Below are positions 44,134 through 58,067 of a stretch of DNA of 64,000 nucleotides, in pieces (positions within the stretch are counted from its first letter, which is position 1; each line of letters starts with the position of its first letter). The notes under the pieces are model-generated. The model saw nothing but the letters and a program-made list of their open reading frames with translations, was not told where the DNA came from and did no database searches. A program made the position numbers and the translations under genes. The stretch covers positions 992,001 to 1,056,000 of the forward strand of contig NC_063024.1 of the NCBI RefSeq assembly GCF_020509005.1, read 5' to 3'. The DNA is from Fulvia fulva (lineage: Eukaryota; Ascomycota; Dothideomycetes; Mycosphaerellales; Mycosphaerellaceae).

Positions 44134-46098
44134 CAATGGCGGGAACCTGGAGAGTGAGCAAGTAGAACCGTCCGGCGGTGACTCCAGTGTGGCAGACCGC
44201 TTCGGATGCGTTCGGATGTATCGGCTTGATGCATTTTATTTCCTTTTTGTTGTTGGAGATGACAGTGATGACGTCCAGTATCGGTATCGGGACGAAGGGT
44301 TGGGTGTGCAGCTGCAATTTTAGCATTGGCGTTGGAGCGGGTTGGAAGGCATCATCGGCGTGGCCGGCCTCGGAAAGTATGCAGCATTTGCTGACGTCGT
44401 GAGGTGTAGATAGCATATCGAATGGAGCAAATGAACAAAGTACCAAGCATTGTCCTCTCCAGTGATCGCAGATGGTGGTGTCTCGTCTTGAGGGAGGCGC
44501 GACTCCGGAAGGTGGCATGAGGCGGTTACCAAGCGATTGGTGTCTCCAGATTCGTACCCAGTCGTCAAGCTGCAACGTCTTGAGGAGTCCAGGTCTCGAT
44601 GGTAGACGCTGCTGTTGCTTTTGTTTCTCCAGTCTTCCAGTCCGTTTCCAGCTCCAGGTTCAACTCGTGGGATCACGTGGCGGACATCTCAAATCCATCA
44701 TTCCTTCCAACCTGGCCGGGTTCTGCATCGTTCTTTCGGCCAGAACAGCGGATATCGATGAAAGGACAACAATAATGGAGGATGAGCTCGGAGAACGAAG
44801 AAGAGAGGGAAAAGGTGAGGTTGGGTGAAGAAGATATTGTGATTAAGCGACGCTCCGAGCGACAAGCCGGACGACGAGAGCTTCGCGCCTCGCTTTGCTT
44901 GTGCTGGGGGAGGGACGAGGGTGTTCGTTTCTTGAAGGGGAAGATAGAAAGAGAGAGAGGGAAGGGCACTTGAAGACATGTCGTTCTATTCAGATCATGC
45001 AGATCTTGTTTGCCTGATAAGACGGTGTTTTGTGAACGTCAGGCATGTCGGCTTCACACAACTTCGAGCGACATCAACACCTCTCGCGAGCCCTGCTGCC
45101 AGGATGAGCACGAGCAGCCAATAGAACCAGATGTGTCAACGTATAGCTGCAGCTCGTCGTCGGCTCTCTTCGTCATTCGATGGCAGTTCAGTAGTATGCA
45201 CGATCACATCGATGTCTCTCAGTAGTACTATCCTCCATCCTCTACATCTCACTCCAGCAGCGGCCATATGCGCCACAACCATCTCGCTGTTCTGCAACAC
45301 CAGAGACGTTGACTGACAGATTACGCGTGTCTATGTGAACCATCTGATCTCAAGGCCAGACTTGGAAGCACAATAGATCAGAGGCGTGTGTCCAATGCGT
45401 TGCTGGCGTTGCTCTTCCCCAGAGCCGCCTCATCGGCCGGCGTGGTGCCGTTGACATGACACGCTGAGGTCATCACTGTTATTCACCAAGGGTATACTCG
45501 GTGTGTCCTGATATGGCAATGAGAGAATGGGTCGATGCACACTTCCGAAGGAGTGGTAGAGAATGCTGGGCAATGGCGTTATCACCTGCTCGCGACAGGA
45601 GGTGTTGAGAGTGTTGAGGTCGGACACGACAATGGCAAGATGTGTTTATCCGCAACAACTACCTCATCAGCATACAGACCATAAACCCCTTCATACTAAT
45701 CAGCCATCCACGTCTTCACCCTTGCCAAGCAGGGTATCGCAATTGTCAGCGCATATCCTTCCGCGTGGCTTACCGGCAAGGTCCTAGTAGAGATCAAAGT
45801 GTTTTATGAACAGCTCTCCTGACTCTGGTCGATTCAACACCATCCTCTCCAAGTACAATACAAAGCCGCGCTGTCGCCATCCCTACATACAACAACGACA
45901 TACATCTCTCGTCACTCATCCGATCGGTACCCGTGGCATTGCTCTGACCCACCGGAATCCGATATAGGCACTCCGGTCCCTTAAGTTACGTCGTTAGCGT
46001 GCAGCTGGAAAAAGTCGTGAGAGAAGGCGTCTGGTGAAAGAAGTTCTCGAAGCAAATACGAACCGTTTCAGTCACCACACCACTAATCTCACATCACA
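44134..46098. other. Long intergenic stretch between MET16 and MET3
   Basis: Nearly 2 kb without a gene I can support; frames at 44472-44979 are mutual shadows with no family character. A sequence ATGGCGTTAT at 45573-45582 differs at one base from the CYS3/MetR consensus ATGRYRYCAT, about 520 bases before the MET3 start. Confidence 0.35.
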
Positions 46099-47890
<1,792 letters not shown>

Positions 47891-48486
47891 GCGAGATGGT
47901 CAGTTGAGTGACTTGGAATGCATGACATGGCGTGAAGAAATGGATAGGGCATAGAGTTGGTTTCTTGATGCGTGTATTGCCTAGGCGGAGGTGTTATACA
48001 GAAATGGTACCAGATGCTACGTAGGCACGGATAGACGATGGTATTGAAGGTGAGCTTTGATGACAGTCTTGGCCCTAGTCTGGCCTACATGCAGCATCTT
48101 CGGACTTCATCTGCGGCTGCAGTGTCTGGGTTGTCGTGTGCACCAGAGCGTCCACCAATCGCGCATACGGGCGCCGTCTTTGGTTTGGTCTTAGGGAAAG
48201 ACAGCAGCTGCGTTCGTCGGCTTCAGGGAAGATGCATCGTCATTCTGGATGTGAACCCATCCACCATCCAGTAAGAGGGGGCTATCCATGATACGTCAAA
48301 GACAGAAATGGGCGTATGTAGTACATAGTCTTGTGCTGTTCGTAGAGCAGGTGGATGTGATATGTCGGCTGTCTACCGGCGGGATTCCGGCTGCTTTTCG
48401 TCTTGGCATCGACTTCACTTGCTGGCAGGCAACTGCCAGCTTTCTGAACTACTTGTGTAACTAGTTCCAAGACTACTTACCAATAT

Positions 48487-48510
48487 GATACTGAACATGA
48501 TACTGAACAT
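48487..48510. repeat. Perfect 12-bp tandem pair
   Basis: The 12-mer gatactgaacat occurs twice head to tail without mismatch. Confidence 0.8.
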
Positions 48511-48673
48511 CACTTGGCACAATCCTTGGACGTACAATTCTACGCATGCGTTCACCGCCGTCCGTGCAGTCCCGTGCTTCACACTAGATGAGGATAATAA
48601 GGCACTTTTAATCACCTTCTATACCGGTTGAGATACCGGTACAACGACCATCTGGACGATTGTCTGGACGTTT

Positions 48674-48740
48674 ATATGTACATTTGTATGTGCGGTCGTA
48701 TGTATGTTCGTATGTACATACACATGTACACTCGTATGTC
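48674..48740. repeat. gtatgt-rich imperfect simple repeat
   Basis: Repeated gtatgt/gtaca words with tcgtatgt recurring every 16-30 bases form a low-complexity stretch with alternating purine and pyrimidine. Confidence 0.6.
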
Positions 48741-49459
48741 CTTACAGACAGTGCGAACACCTGATGACTGCAGATCCCCCAATCCTACTTGAGTGCCATC
48801 GCCGACTACCGCACTCTATTGAGGCCTGAGACGCTGTGCACAGTATTCGATACAGCCCACCGCCTGCCCGATGGAACGATCAAAGCGCACAGAGTCTGCA
48901 GATATGCTCGGCTGTCTCTATTGTGATGGATATGTGTATGGGCATGTGCATGTACATCTGTATCGGCAAAGAGACGGACAGAGGTGTGTACATGCGAATG
49001 CACACAAAGCACAAGCACATAGAACACGACCATCGGGTATTCTGACGGCAGGGGGCCGCTGCCTTTTGGTCCAAAGACCATGTAACGCGTGCACCGATTG
49101 AGCCATAGCTGTTTTGTACCGCCCGATGCGGGATTGCTGGGCGTCTTCATTCGCCCATACCTTTGCGCTCAGGAAGTCGGATGCTGAACACAACATTGAC
49201 GTTGGATCGAACATTTCCGGGGCCCGGACCCAACGCTCTAATGTCTGTCAACGAGTATTATGGCATTAGATTCTATGAGGTGATTTCCCTTGGAGTAACC
49301 TTGCGAGGCTAAGGTCAAACCCAGCTGTGGGTCTAAGATGAGGGGCCTCACCGCTTCGGGCAGCTACAAGGGGCTTCTTGGATACTCTACCATTTTCTTC
49401 ACTCCTGTTTCTCCCCTTCTTTACGCCTACTTGCCTTTATAGCAACTGTACTGATAACT

Positions 49460-51195
49460 ATGGATCTCAGAGACTCCGACTCCATGCCGTCACTCCAACG
49501 CAGTGGCACAGAAGATGGCAACCTGCGCGGAGCCCGTGCCGCGGTGACTGAGGTAATATCAGTGTCTCACTTACCATCATGATGGTGCATGTCACTGACC
49601 AACACACTCTGCAGGCCCGAATCAAGATGCGCATCCCCTGCGATGGCACGGGTTGCAGGTGTCGCAGTGGTTGCAAGACTGCGACATGCAAATGTCGCAA
49701 ATCCGAAATGGAATGCAGGCCGGACTGCAAATGTTTCGGACCGGACCACGATTGCTTCAAATGCGAAAATCCGTACAACAACCTCCTGGATCTGTTTGGA
49801 GGCGAGTGCACTAGCCGATCGCTCTTCTCCGACGCAATCCACAAGTATACCGGACATACACCGAACGCTTGTTTCAAGCTTTGGCTGAAGCAGAGGAGCA
49901 ACCTGGAGAACGGGGTCGTTGACATTGAGAAATTGGAAGAGAAGATATCCGCCGACTGCGATGCATTTAAGCAGGATGTAGAACTTCGAGCATGGCGAGA
50001 CGAGAGGAACCGAATTGAGGAGGGACTCGCACATGAGAACGTAGATGGGAACGAGATTGAGGAAGACCTCGCACATGACGACGATGATGAGTATGACGAA
50101 GAGTATCTAGAGTGGTGCGAGGAATACAACATGCAGCTCCTGCGGGTATATGCTCTCTCCACCTCCAGACCCCGTGGAGAAGCAGCAGAGGTCACGGACG
50201 ACAACGTGCCCCACATCTGGTCGTTCTGCTGCGATCGCTGGGTCGATGCCAACAGAATCCGACACTGCGAGGACTGTGACAACTGCTTCGAGGACGCCTG
50301 GCACTGTGCTCGCTGCAAAAAGTGCGTGGTTGGAAGGAAGCTTGCATGTATGGAGTGCGGAGGCGTGCCGAGAGCCGGCATCGATGAACAAGCTGCAAGC
50401 AAGGCTCATACTGCGAAGCCTGCGAACGGTCGAGTCCCGAAGCGTCCGCGGAAGTCAACCGTGAAGGAGAGGCAGATGACCGAGGCGTCCGTCTATGCGC
50501 CAGATGGCATCGAGAAGTGCACATGCGACTGCGAGGATTCTTGCAAGACGGCCAAATGCATCTGCCGTGAATGGGGAGGCGGCTGCAAAGCTGGTTGTTC
50601 GTGTCGAAATGCGGACGCCCAGGACTCAAGTGCTGCTGTCTTGCCCAGCGGATCGAGCTTCAACTGCTGGAACCCTTTCAACACCGTACTGCCAAAGTTC
50701 TTCGGAGACGGACACGATCAATGGATGGCGAATCCGTGCTTCACCCACTTCATCAACCGAGCTTCCCCCAAAGCTTTCAATCTCACCACCGGTGGTCTCG
50801 AGAAACTCCTACTGAAGGACAAGCTGCCATTCGAGATCTTCACACCGGATGAGCTCGCAGCGTGGAACACCAAGCTCCCCTCACTCCCAGCCGGATCCCA
50901 AGAGCGAGCAAACCACATGCAATGGTTCTTCCGCCACGTGCTCGGCGAGAAATGTGATCCGAGTGGCTCCAAACACGGCGCATGGTGGAGATGGTCTTTC
51001 TGCATCGATGGCTGGAACGAGGGCGGGAATCATCATCACTGTACCGAATGTGGAGAATGCGCTTATACCAAGCACGTGTGGCATTGCACCGTCTGCAACA
51101 AGTGCAGAGACAACATCTTCCAGCCGTGTAAGAAGTGCGGTGGAGTATCGAATATGTATGAGATGGGGGTTGAGAAGCCGTGGTTGATGGACTGA
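49460..51195 (+). CDS. Internally duplicated CXC (tesmin-like) and zinc-finger protein
   Basis: I know no family with this whole architecture. Exons are 49460-49552 and 49615-51195 (intron GTAATA..TGCAG), giving 557 residues. The first half has a cysteine-rich CXC-type motif at about residues 40-80 (GCRCRSGCKTATCKCRKSE, then CRPDCKC), a helical acidic region, and a Cys/His cluster at about 235-285 (HCEDCDNCF, WHCARCKKC, CMECGG). The second half repeats the order: CTCDCEDSCKTAKCICRE with CKAGCSC at about 333-366, then HHCTECGEC, WHCTVCNKC, CKKCGG at about 500-545. CXC domains bind DNA in TSO1/LIN54-type proteins, so a chromatin or DNA role is possible, but that is inference. Confidence 0.75.
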
Positions 51196-51836
51196 GTGCG
51201 GATTGGTGTTTTGACGATGACTTGCGGTTCACTATGAGGGATTCTCAGGGCAGTCGAGGAGCCTGTGATGCTTGGCATATGTCCAGATGCTTGTGTCTCT
51301 TCACCAGTGTTGATAAGACGAATACATGTAAAATCACGGTACGACGCTCGGAGATCAAGATCCTTCGAACCGCATTACACGACAAAAGTAACGACCCGGC
51401 TCTCGAAAGCCTTAACTCAACTAATCGCCCATCTGACATCTGCTATTCAAAATCATGAATATCATCAGTCGAAGTGCCCCCAAATGCCTCACAAAGACTT
51501 CAAAGCCAGTGTGCAGCAAAAAGCAATCCACCTGATGACGGCGGCCGGGGCTTGCTGGAGGCTCACGGAAAATTCACATTTGCCATGAGCGTCAATCCTT
51601 GAACAGCGCGGGGCGAGGGTGTCTTATTTGAGACGCCTTATCACTAAGCCATCATGGTCAAGTCGATTGCTGAAGGGAGGTAGTTGCGAAAAACATATAT
51701 AGCCGGTAACATCTCGAGCACGTGAATTCGTGGCCGTATTCAAGAGGTCTTGTCAAGAGTGATGCAACAGAGCTGCCCGATTCCCTGAATCAAAGAAGCG
51801 TTTGATTCCCACATGTACCACTCAAGACCCAGGCAT
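51196..51836. other. Intergenic, convergent 3' ends
   Basis: About 640 bases with no supported gene or repeat. Confidence 0.35.
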
Positions 51837-53930
51837 CTATCCCATCCTCTCAAACCTCTCCCTGGCCACATCTCTCGTCTTCTCCAAGAAACTGCCCTTC
51901 GTACTCCTATTCGCCTCCTCCACCGCATCCCCCTTCTTGCTCCCCTCATGTCCAAGACCCACGCCCGCTGCATAGACATTCTGCTCAACAGGCGCAGTAA
52001 TCCCATTCCCAGATCCAAGACCTTGTCCTTCTTTCCAACCAGCCTTCTGCAACATGTTAAGACCCTTGCCGTAAGTCGGCGCCACTGGGACATTCTCTTC
52101 GACAGGGGCTGGTTTGTTCTTGTTGGCGCCCTTGAGCGACATCTTGAAACGCTCGCCTGTGCCGGTAAGAGCTTCTTGCTTGCGACGCTCTTTGGCGCGG
52201 TCGACGTATTGAGGTTGTTGCTTGGCGGAGTCGTCCTCAACCTGAACAGTGGCATCCTCTGCAACACCCCACTTCTTCAGATTCTCGAAGCCTTGCTGGT
52301 ACTTCTGCTCGTTCTTCAAGTTCTCCGCATGCTTGACGCTTCCCTTGACATGATCCGCCGGCGACACAGCAGCAGGCAGCTCTGTCCCGCAGAGCAAGCA
52401 GCATTTCCTCATCTTCCCGTTTCGATCCCCATGATATACAAAGCTTTGGGGTACGTATCCTGTCACGGCCTCGGCATTAGCTCCTGAAGCAATGGTGGGA
52501 TTTGTGCCATCGCTGTCGTCCGCCTCGTCCTCACCTCGAAGCTCGGCTTGCTTCTTCTGCCACTGTGCGGCGATGGTGAAAGCGGGTCCAGTCTTTACTT
52601 TCTTGACACCGTCAGCATTTTCTAGGGTGTCGGATGATTGGTTATTGTTCGAGCGTTTCTTGCTTGTCTTGGCTACGTCTTTCACAGGAGATGGACTCTT
52701 CGGGCGCGCTGGTGGCTCAGCATTGACCACTGATCCAGAAGCATAATATCGTGTGTCGTGGTACTTTCTGAAGTTGCCGTCGTCCATCTGGAACAGGAAA
52801 CGGGTGTTATCATCTGTCTGGCCGATGACTACCGGTGGGAACACGCCCAGATGCGGGTACCCTACTTGGATCTGCTTCGAAGAGATGGTGCATTTGTCGC
52901 CAAGTTCATTTGCTTTGGCCAGCGCAGCTTGTGCGTCCTTCCTGGAATGATACTCAGCGAATCCGAATCCAAGACTCTTCTCCGTCACACGATCACGAAT
53001 GATGAGAACACGTTTCAGGCTTTTTGGCGTGGCACCTGGCTGACTCGGCCTAGACTGTGCACCAGGTAGGGTGAGGGCTGGTGGCTGACTGCCTTGTTCC
53101 TGTTGAGTGTCGTCAAGATATAGCTTGTCAAGGCCTTTGCTGAGTAATGCTTCGTCCACGTTGTTCTTAAGTCCGCGGATGAGCAGAATCTGCAGCGGAG
53201 TGCCATCTGGTGAGACATCGCAGTCGCCATTACTGGCTGGTGGCTCCTCCGGCTCGTCGTATACAGTAGGGTCGACGTAGTCCTGCGCATAGTAGTCTCT
53301 AGATCGGCTGTCGTAATGCGGTCGATACCTGTCGTCCTGCTAAAGGTTAGACCTGACGGCTGAGTATATCTGCGCGCGCTGACTGACGTTGTTGTCGTGA
53401 TGGCGATCTAGGTTTCGCTCTCGATCCTGACGATGATCTGATCGAGGAGGACGATGTCCAGAGCGTTCGCTCACTCGCGGATTGTCCAGGTCCTGGTACG
53501 GCCGTCTCGGCGGAGTCCGTGAGCGTGGCGCATGATGCGGTGGCGACCTGGAGTATCGGCGGGGTGGAGATCGATAAGTGCGCGTGGGTGCTTGGGCTGC
53601 ACCATCAGAGTGACGCGCATTCACTGCAGGAGACGACCGAGGTGCATCCCGTGCTGGCGACCGATGTGCTTCTCCAGGTGCTGCAGAACGATCCGTATGT
53701 CCAGCAGAATCGCGTGCATCTCTGGAGGACGGCGCTTCGGTTGGCTCATCCTTTGATCGATTGCTCAGGCTAGCCCGTCCCCGGATTTGGAAGCCAGTGT
53801 CATCATCCTGACTAGGCGCGCTGTCTTGAGAACACCTTCATGTCAGCGAAGGTGGCTCTTCAATAACGTGCTGCTCGTTTCATCTTCTCGAGGGTATACC
53901 ATATTCGGGTCGGTCCCGTGGTCGATACAT
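51837..53930 (-). CDS. RBM5/RBM10-like splicing protein (RRM, zinc finger, G-patch)
   Basis: This nuclear RNA-binding protein is of the RBM5/10 type, associated with early spliceosomes. Three exons are read: 53900-53930, 53388-53824 and 51837-53339, giving 656 residues with exact phases. The N-terminus is Arg/Ser/Asp rich (YRSPPRRYSRSPP). An RRM-like fold follows (LQILLIRGLKN, later KRVLIIRDRVTEKSLGFGFAEYHSRKDA), then an OCRE-like aromatic segment (FLFQMDDGNFRKYHDTRYY), a C2H2 zinc finger (KCCLLCGTELP...HVKGSVKH), and a G-patch near the end (AGWKEGQGLGSGNGI). The start at MYRPRDRPEY is joined by an intron beginning GTATAC. Confidence 0.82.
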
Positions 53931-54369
53931 GCTTGCTGTGTTATGCTATGCTGTGAATGCAGGCGGTAGAGATGTTGAGCAATAGCTGTGCTGGGTTATG
54001 TCAATGGCGTGACGTGACGTGAAAGCGAAGATGAAGTTCCAATGTCGAGGTCGCGCTTGGAGTGGAGCTCGAAAAAGCACAGGCCAAGTACAGTGATCAC
54101 GTGAGGTATGATCTTTTGTTTGGCATTATTAGCATTACATTGCGCGTCACGGCGTCTTTATCTACGTAGCACTTCGCAGCGCATTATGCCGGTCAGGGAC
54201 TGTGTGAGCCTGTGTGACCCTGCCTCGTGCATACCAAATACCGCTCAAACGCCTCAAAAATGCTCGCTCACAACCCATCAACGTCATGCCATCCCATATC
54301 TTACAAGGCCGTGTATCATCCACCCACTATCTTACAGGTACAACCTCCTCACTCTCGCCCGTTCACTCT
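53931..54369. other. Intergenic
   Basis: About 440 bases upstream of the splicing-protein gene and downstream of Sec2. No supported feature. Confidence 0.35.
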
Positions 54370-56526
54370 CTACTCAAAGGCGCCTGGGAGGCTTTTGCCT
54401 TGCGACTCCATTGCGCGGACCCTCGCTAGGACGGAAGAGCCTCTTCGCTCGGGCTGATGCGATTGCTCAACCGTGAGCGATGTTCGTGGAGAAGCTTCAG
54501 GTTCGGGAGCAGGCACTTGCAACGAGGTCCGTGGCGTAGTTTCTTTCTCAACGGACAATGCTTGCGTTGAGTCCCGAAGTGACTTCATTATGTCCTCGGA
54601 GGGACTTCTCTCGCTGTCTTCGGTACTGGCCTCCTTTGTGGTGTCGTCCTTGTCGTCACTGGCACTGACTTCATCAACGACACCGGCGCTCGCTTCAAGT
54701 TCGGTCTCAAGCTGCTGGTTCGCGTCCTCAAACGGGGTCCCAGGTTCTTCGATGTCAACAGCACCGGCATCAGCAGCAGCAGCAGAAGCCTGAGACACAT
54801 CCTCTGTGTCGACGCCGCGACTAGCTGGAGGTGTGATAAACTTCGACCTCTGCGATGATGGTTGCGGTCGTAGTTCAGGCGCCGCACTTGCAGCAGCTGT
54901 CGAAGACATGTCCACTATGGCGCTTCCAACCGCGCTCTTCGGTCTATCCGGGTGTCCTTGGAAGACGTCTGATGTGCCGTCAGATGTCTCGACCGACTTA
55001 ACCTGGGCTTCAGGTATGCTCTCCAAGCTGTGTCGCGCATCTACTGCAGAAGATAGTGTAGGCGGTACAGTCCGTAGTTGTTGCGCAGGCACTACTCCAC
55101 CTCCCAGTCGTGTCCAGAACATGCGCTCTCGTAGCCGCACACTCTCTTCCCATGCGCTCTTTTGATCTTCCCCGCTATCGGTTCTCCAATGTCCGTCGCG
55201 GATCATCCTCAGGAACCCAACAAAGTCGCACGTCGATCGTAATCTTGCAACGCAGTAGTCACAGAGCGGCTTCGAGACGCCGTCATCCTCCGATGTCCTG
55301 AATCTGTATTTGCGAACATATGGCTCATTCCGTCGACTCTCACCACAGAGTGTGCATGCAAAGTAGTGCTTGTTTTGCGGGTATGGCTCCACCGCCAGTG
55401 TGCCTTGCAACAAGGCGCCCAACACTGTTCGCCGGCTCAAAAACGAAAGTCCTGGCGCAAGATCCAGTCGCAGGCACGGCTCAATGTCTTCGGTCAAAAC
55501 GCGCTTGTAGAACTTGCTGTCCTTCAGTGGCGGCAAAGTGCCAGATGTCGCAAAGGATGACGGACTAGAGTTGGTGGAGAACGAGAAGGCACCTGGGAGG
55601 TTTGGTGACGAAGCCGATGCCAACTGATTTGCGGCTATGCTTCCTCCCGATGCGGTTTGTGTTGCTGTGCTGCTGTTCGTTCTGGAATGTGCTCCAAGTC
55701 GCCGGGCGAGTAGTAGCAGGTCCTGGAAGTCGGTGTATGCGGAGGTGTCGCTTCTAAGCACCGGCGAGATGAGCTGTACAAAATGCAGCGGGTGCTCAGG
55801 TGGGATATCGGGGAGACTCGAATCGGTTGGCGAGATCTGTAGCGCATCGAAAGTGGCGCCTTGGGTAGTGATCGGAGTGGATGGCATGCTCGGCACGCGG
55901 CACATGGTCGCCTCGTGCTGCTTCTCCATCGTGGCCTTGAGATCCTGTAGCTGTTCCTGCTGTGACGCGAGCAGCATCTCGGTATCCTGCAGTTGACTCC
56001 TCAGTTGAGCATTGCGCTTCTCGACTGCTTCTGTATCCTTCCGCGCGGCAGCCACCATGTTGTTGGCCTCTTCGAATAGTGCGCTCGTCAGGTTCTCCAG
56101 TTCGCCTTCGACCTTCTTCTTGTCTCTTTCGGCAATTTCTCGTGCCGTTTTCTCGCTGTTCAGCTCTTGCCGCAGCTTAAGAATGATCTTGTCCGTCTCG
56201 CTCTTTCTGACCAGCGCTCCACTTGTGATGAGCTGGTCCACGCGCCTCTTCTCTTCCTCCAGGGTCGTGCATCGCTGTCGCTGTTGCTCGAGTTCGTGTC
56301 GGCTTTGTTGCAGAGAGTCGTCGAGGTTCGTCTGGTAATTGATGGCGTTGACCAGCTTCGTGCTCAGCATGGCCACTTCTGCGCTCAGGTCCGGCTGGTA
56401 GACAGGTTCTCGAGTCTCGCTATCAGAGCTGTCCGTACGGTGCACAGGACTGGGTGTCCGCGTGTCCGTGACCTCGTCGCGCATGGCACTGATCGGCTGA
56501 TTCTGCGGACTCGCGACTGCCGCCAT
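54370..56526 (-). CDS. SEC2: Sec2-type Rab guanine-nucleotide exchange factor
   Basis: The product activates the Rab Sec4 on secretory vesicles. Residues about 45-200 form the long parallel coiled coil of the Sec2p domain (AEVAMLSTKLVNAINYQTNLDDSL, LRQELNSEKTAREIAERDKKKVEGELENLTSALFEEANNMV split across several turns), with the EEAN-MV signature of the GEF site. A Cys-rich segment (ACTLCGESRRNEPYVRKYRFR, CDYCVARLRSTCDFVGFLR) follows, as in fungal relatives. The C-terminal third is Ser/Glu/Pro low complexity. Sequence upstream of 56526 remains open and coding-like (RSRFAFNRFVKAASSPDIKD) to a CTAAC..CCTAG acceptor at about 56708, so the true start may be in an upstream exon with no ATG found nearby. 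Confidence 0.8.
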   Translation of the reverse strand: MAAVASPQNQPISAMRDEVTDTRTPSPVHRTDSSDSETREPVYQPDLSAEVAMLSTKLVNAINYQTNLDDSLQQSRHELEQQRQRCTTLEEEKRRVDQLITSGALVRKSETDKIILKLRQELNSEKTAREIAERDKKKVEGELENLTSALFEEANNMVAAARKDTEAVEKRNAQLRSQLQDTEMLLASQQEQLQDLKATMEKQHEATMCRVPSMPSTPITTQGATFDALQISPTDSSLPDIPPEHPLHFVQLISPVLRSDTSAYTDFQDLLLLARRLGAHSRTNSSTATQTASGGSIAANQLASASSPNLPGAFSFSTNSSPSSFATSGTLPPLKDSKFYKRVLTEDIEPCLRLDLAPGLSFLSRRTVLGALLQGTLAVEPYPQNKHYFACTLCGESRRNEPYVRKYRFRTSEDDGVSKPLCDYCVARLRSTCDFVGFLRMIRDGHWRTDSGEDQKSAWEESVRLRERMFWTRLGGGVVPAQQLRTVPPTLSSAVDARHSLESIPEAQVKSVETSDGTSDVFQGHPDRPKSAVGSAIVDMSSTAAASAAPELRPQPSSQRSKFITPPASRGVDTEDVSQASAAAADAGAVDIEEPGTPFEDANQQLETELEASAGVVDEVSASDDKDDTTKEASTEDSERSPSEDIMKSLRDSTQALSVEKETTPRTSLQVPAPEPEASPRTSLTVEQSHQPERRGSSVLARVRAMESQGKSLPGAFE

Positions 56527-58067
56527 TGTGGTGTTGTCCTTGATGTCGGGCGAGCTGGCCGCCTTGACGAAACGGTTGAAGGCGAAGCGCGACCTCGCAG
56601 GAGTCGCGGGCGTCGGGGTTTGGGATCGGACGGCGGTGGGTCGCGAGGATGCGGCGGAGGTTAAGGAGGTGCTGCCATGGCCACCCCAGCCGGAGACGAA
56701 GAGAAAGCTAGGAATGTTAGGTGAGTCTGGATGCTTGCAAGGCGCGGTGGTGGAGAGTAGAGTAGAGACGTACTCCGCCAGCTTGGTGGTCTGTTGGTCG
56801 TTCGGTGGCCTGTCGTTTGCGTAGTGGAGTGTGGCTGGACTGGGCTCTGGCGGCTAGCTAGCCCAGACTCTCAACGGCGATGGGATTGCCTGTCCATGCA
56901 CAACGTGTGGTGTATCGTATGTGTCTGGTGTGTTGCACGGCGGCGGTGCGACATGAAATATGGTGTGTAGCTGCATGGGAGGGCGGAAGTGAGGACAGGG
57001 TAGTTAGTGGTCATGTCCTCAAGGCTGCAAGGCACGCAAATCCACTGACATGGCGCCGCAGATTAGCCTTTGCGCCACAGCAACGTCATCCTCTACCATT
57101 CACTTTCTTGTCTCCTACATCCATTCACTCGACATATCACATGCTTTCATTCACTTCTATATCATGCACTGTCTCCGTGACAATGATGGCTTTGCACCCG
57201 CACTGTCAGCCTCGACTCCCACAAGCTGGAACAAGCTGGAGCACGGCGATCCTGGTTCCTGGTACTGACTCTGCTCGGCACGCCAAAGGACCGTCTCATC
57301 TCACACCCGTCGAGTACAGCTTCTCGTCCACAATAACAGAGCAAAGGTCGAAACAGGAGCGATCATTGCTTCTGCTGAAAAGCAACATCGTGCTGAGCAC
57401 CAGTGCCGGCCAGTATATGGAGAAGCTGCACGAGCATGAGGCTGTCATGCCCGGTACCACGACATCACGTGCCGGATCATCATCCCTGCACCTCGTGAGT
57501 GTCAGGGTGAAACCATGGACTGTCTCCAGACTTAAACATATGCGACGACTCTACTTCAACGTATCCTCGAAAACTTCAATGTGGCGGCAAAGGACCGACT
57601 GACCCGAAGCACAGAAAGGAACATGAGGTGGGCGACCTGCTCCGCCTTTCAGGATGTAGCCCTGGTTTGCATGCAGCGTTCCTCTATTCACAACCACTAC
57701 GTGGTGTCAAGGTAGGCTACAGATCCAATACTCAACGATACGGCACAGTGAGCACAAATGCGCAGAATCCTTCGATAAGGCAATGCCAAGGCTACAGAAT
57801 GTGTTCCAATGCATCTTATCTGATGTAACGTCGACCGGCAGACCTCGTGCGGTAAGTTATGATGCCTACCGTGATTGGGTTCGAGACACGAGATCTTGAG
57901 CAAGTTTGCCCAAAACGGATCTGATCAGCCAGCCTCCTACGCAGGGTCTTCGAAGGATGAAATGACCGCCAGCAGGGTTGATCAGGAAGTTGTGGAAGTC
58001 TCGAATGATCTTTCTTACCTGATTTCTTGAACAAAGCTAGCCAGTACCACCCGTTGCAAGAATCGAC
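56527..58067. other. Intergenic, divergent promoters of SEC2 and the siderophore transporter
   Basis: About 1.5 kb. Bases up to about 56708 probably still belong to the SEC2 coding region. A 240-codon plus-strand frame at 56880-57602 has no family character and is not called. Confidence 0.35.

Larger units (their letters stand above)
47891..49459. other. Long intergenic stretch with simple repeats
   Basis: About 1.6 kb with no supported gene. It contains a perfect 12-bp tandem pair (gatactgaacat at 48487-48510) and a gtatgt-rich stretch at 48674-48740, with similar purine-pyrimidine-alternating wording again near 48930-49020. Confidence 0.45.

Noticed and set aside
56880..57602. 240-codon plus-strand open frame upstream of the siderophore transporter
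   Set aside because: The translation has no family wording, odd composition and overlaps several other frames; it reads as promoter DNA.
57870..57900. Possible tRNA T-arm (gggttcgagacac)
   Set aside because: No matching acceptor stem, anticodon arm or D-arm could be placed around it.
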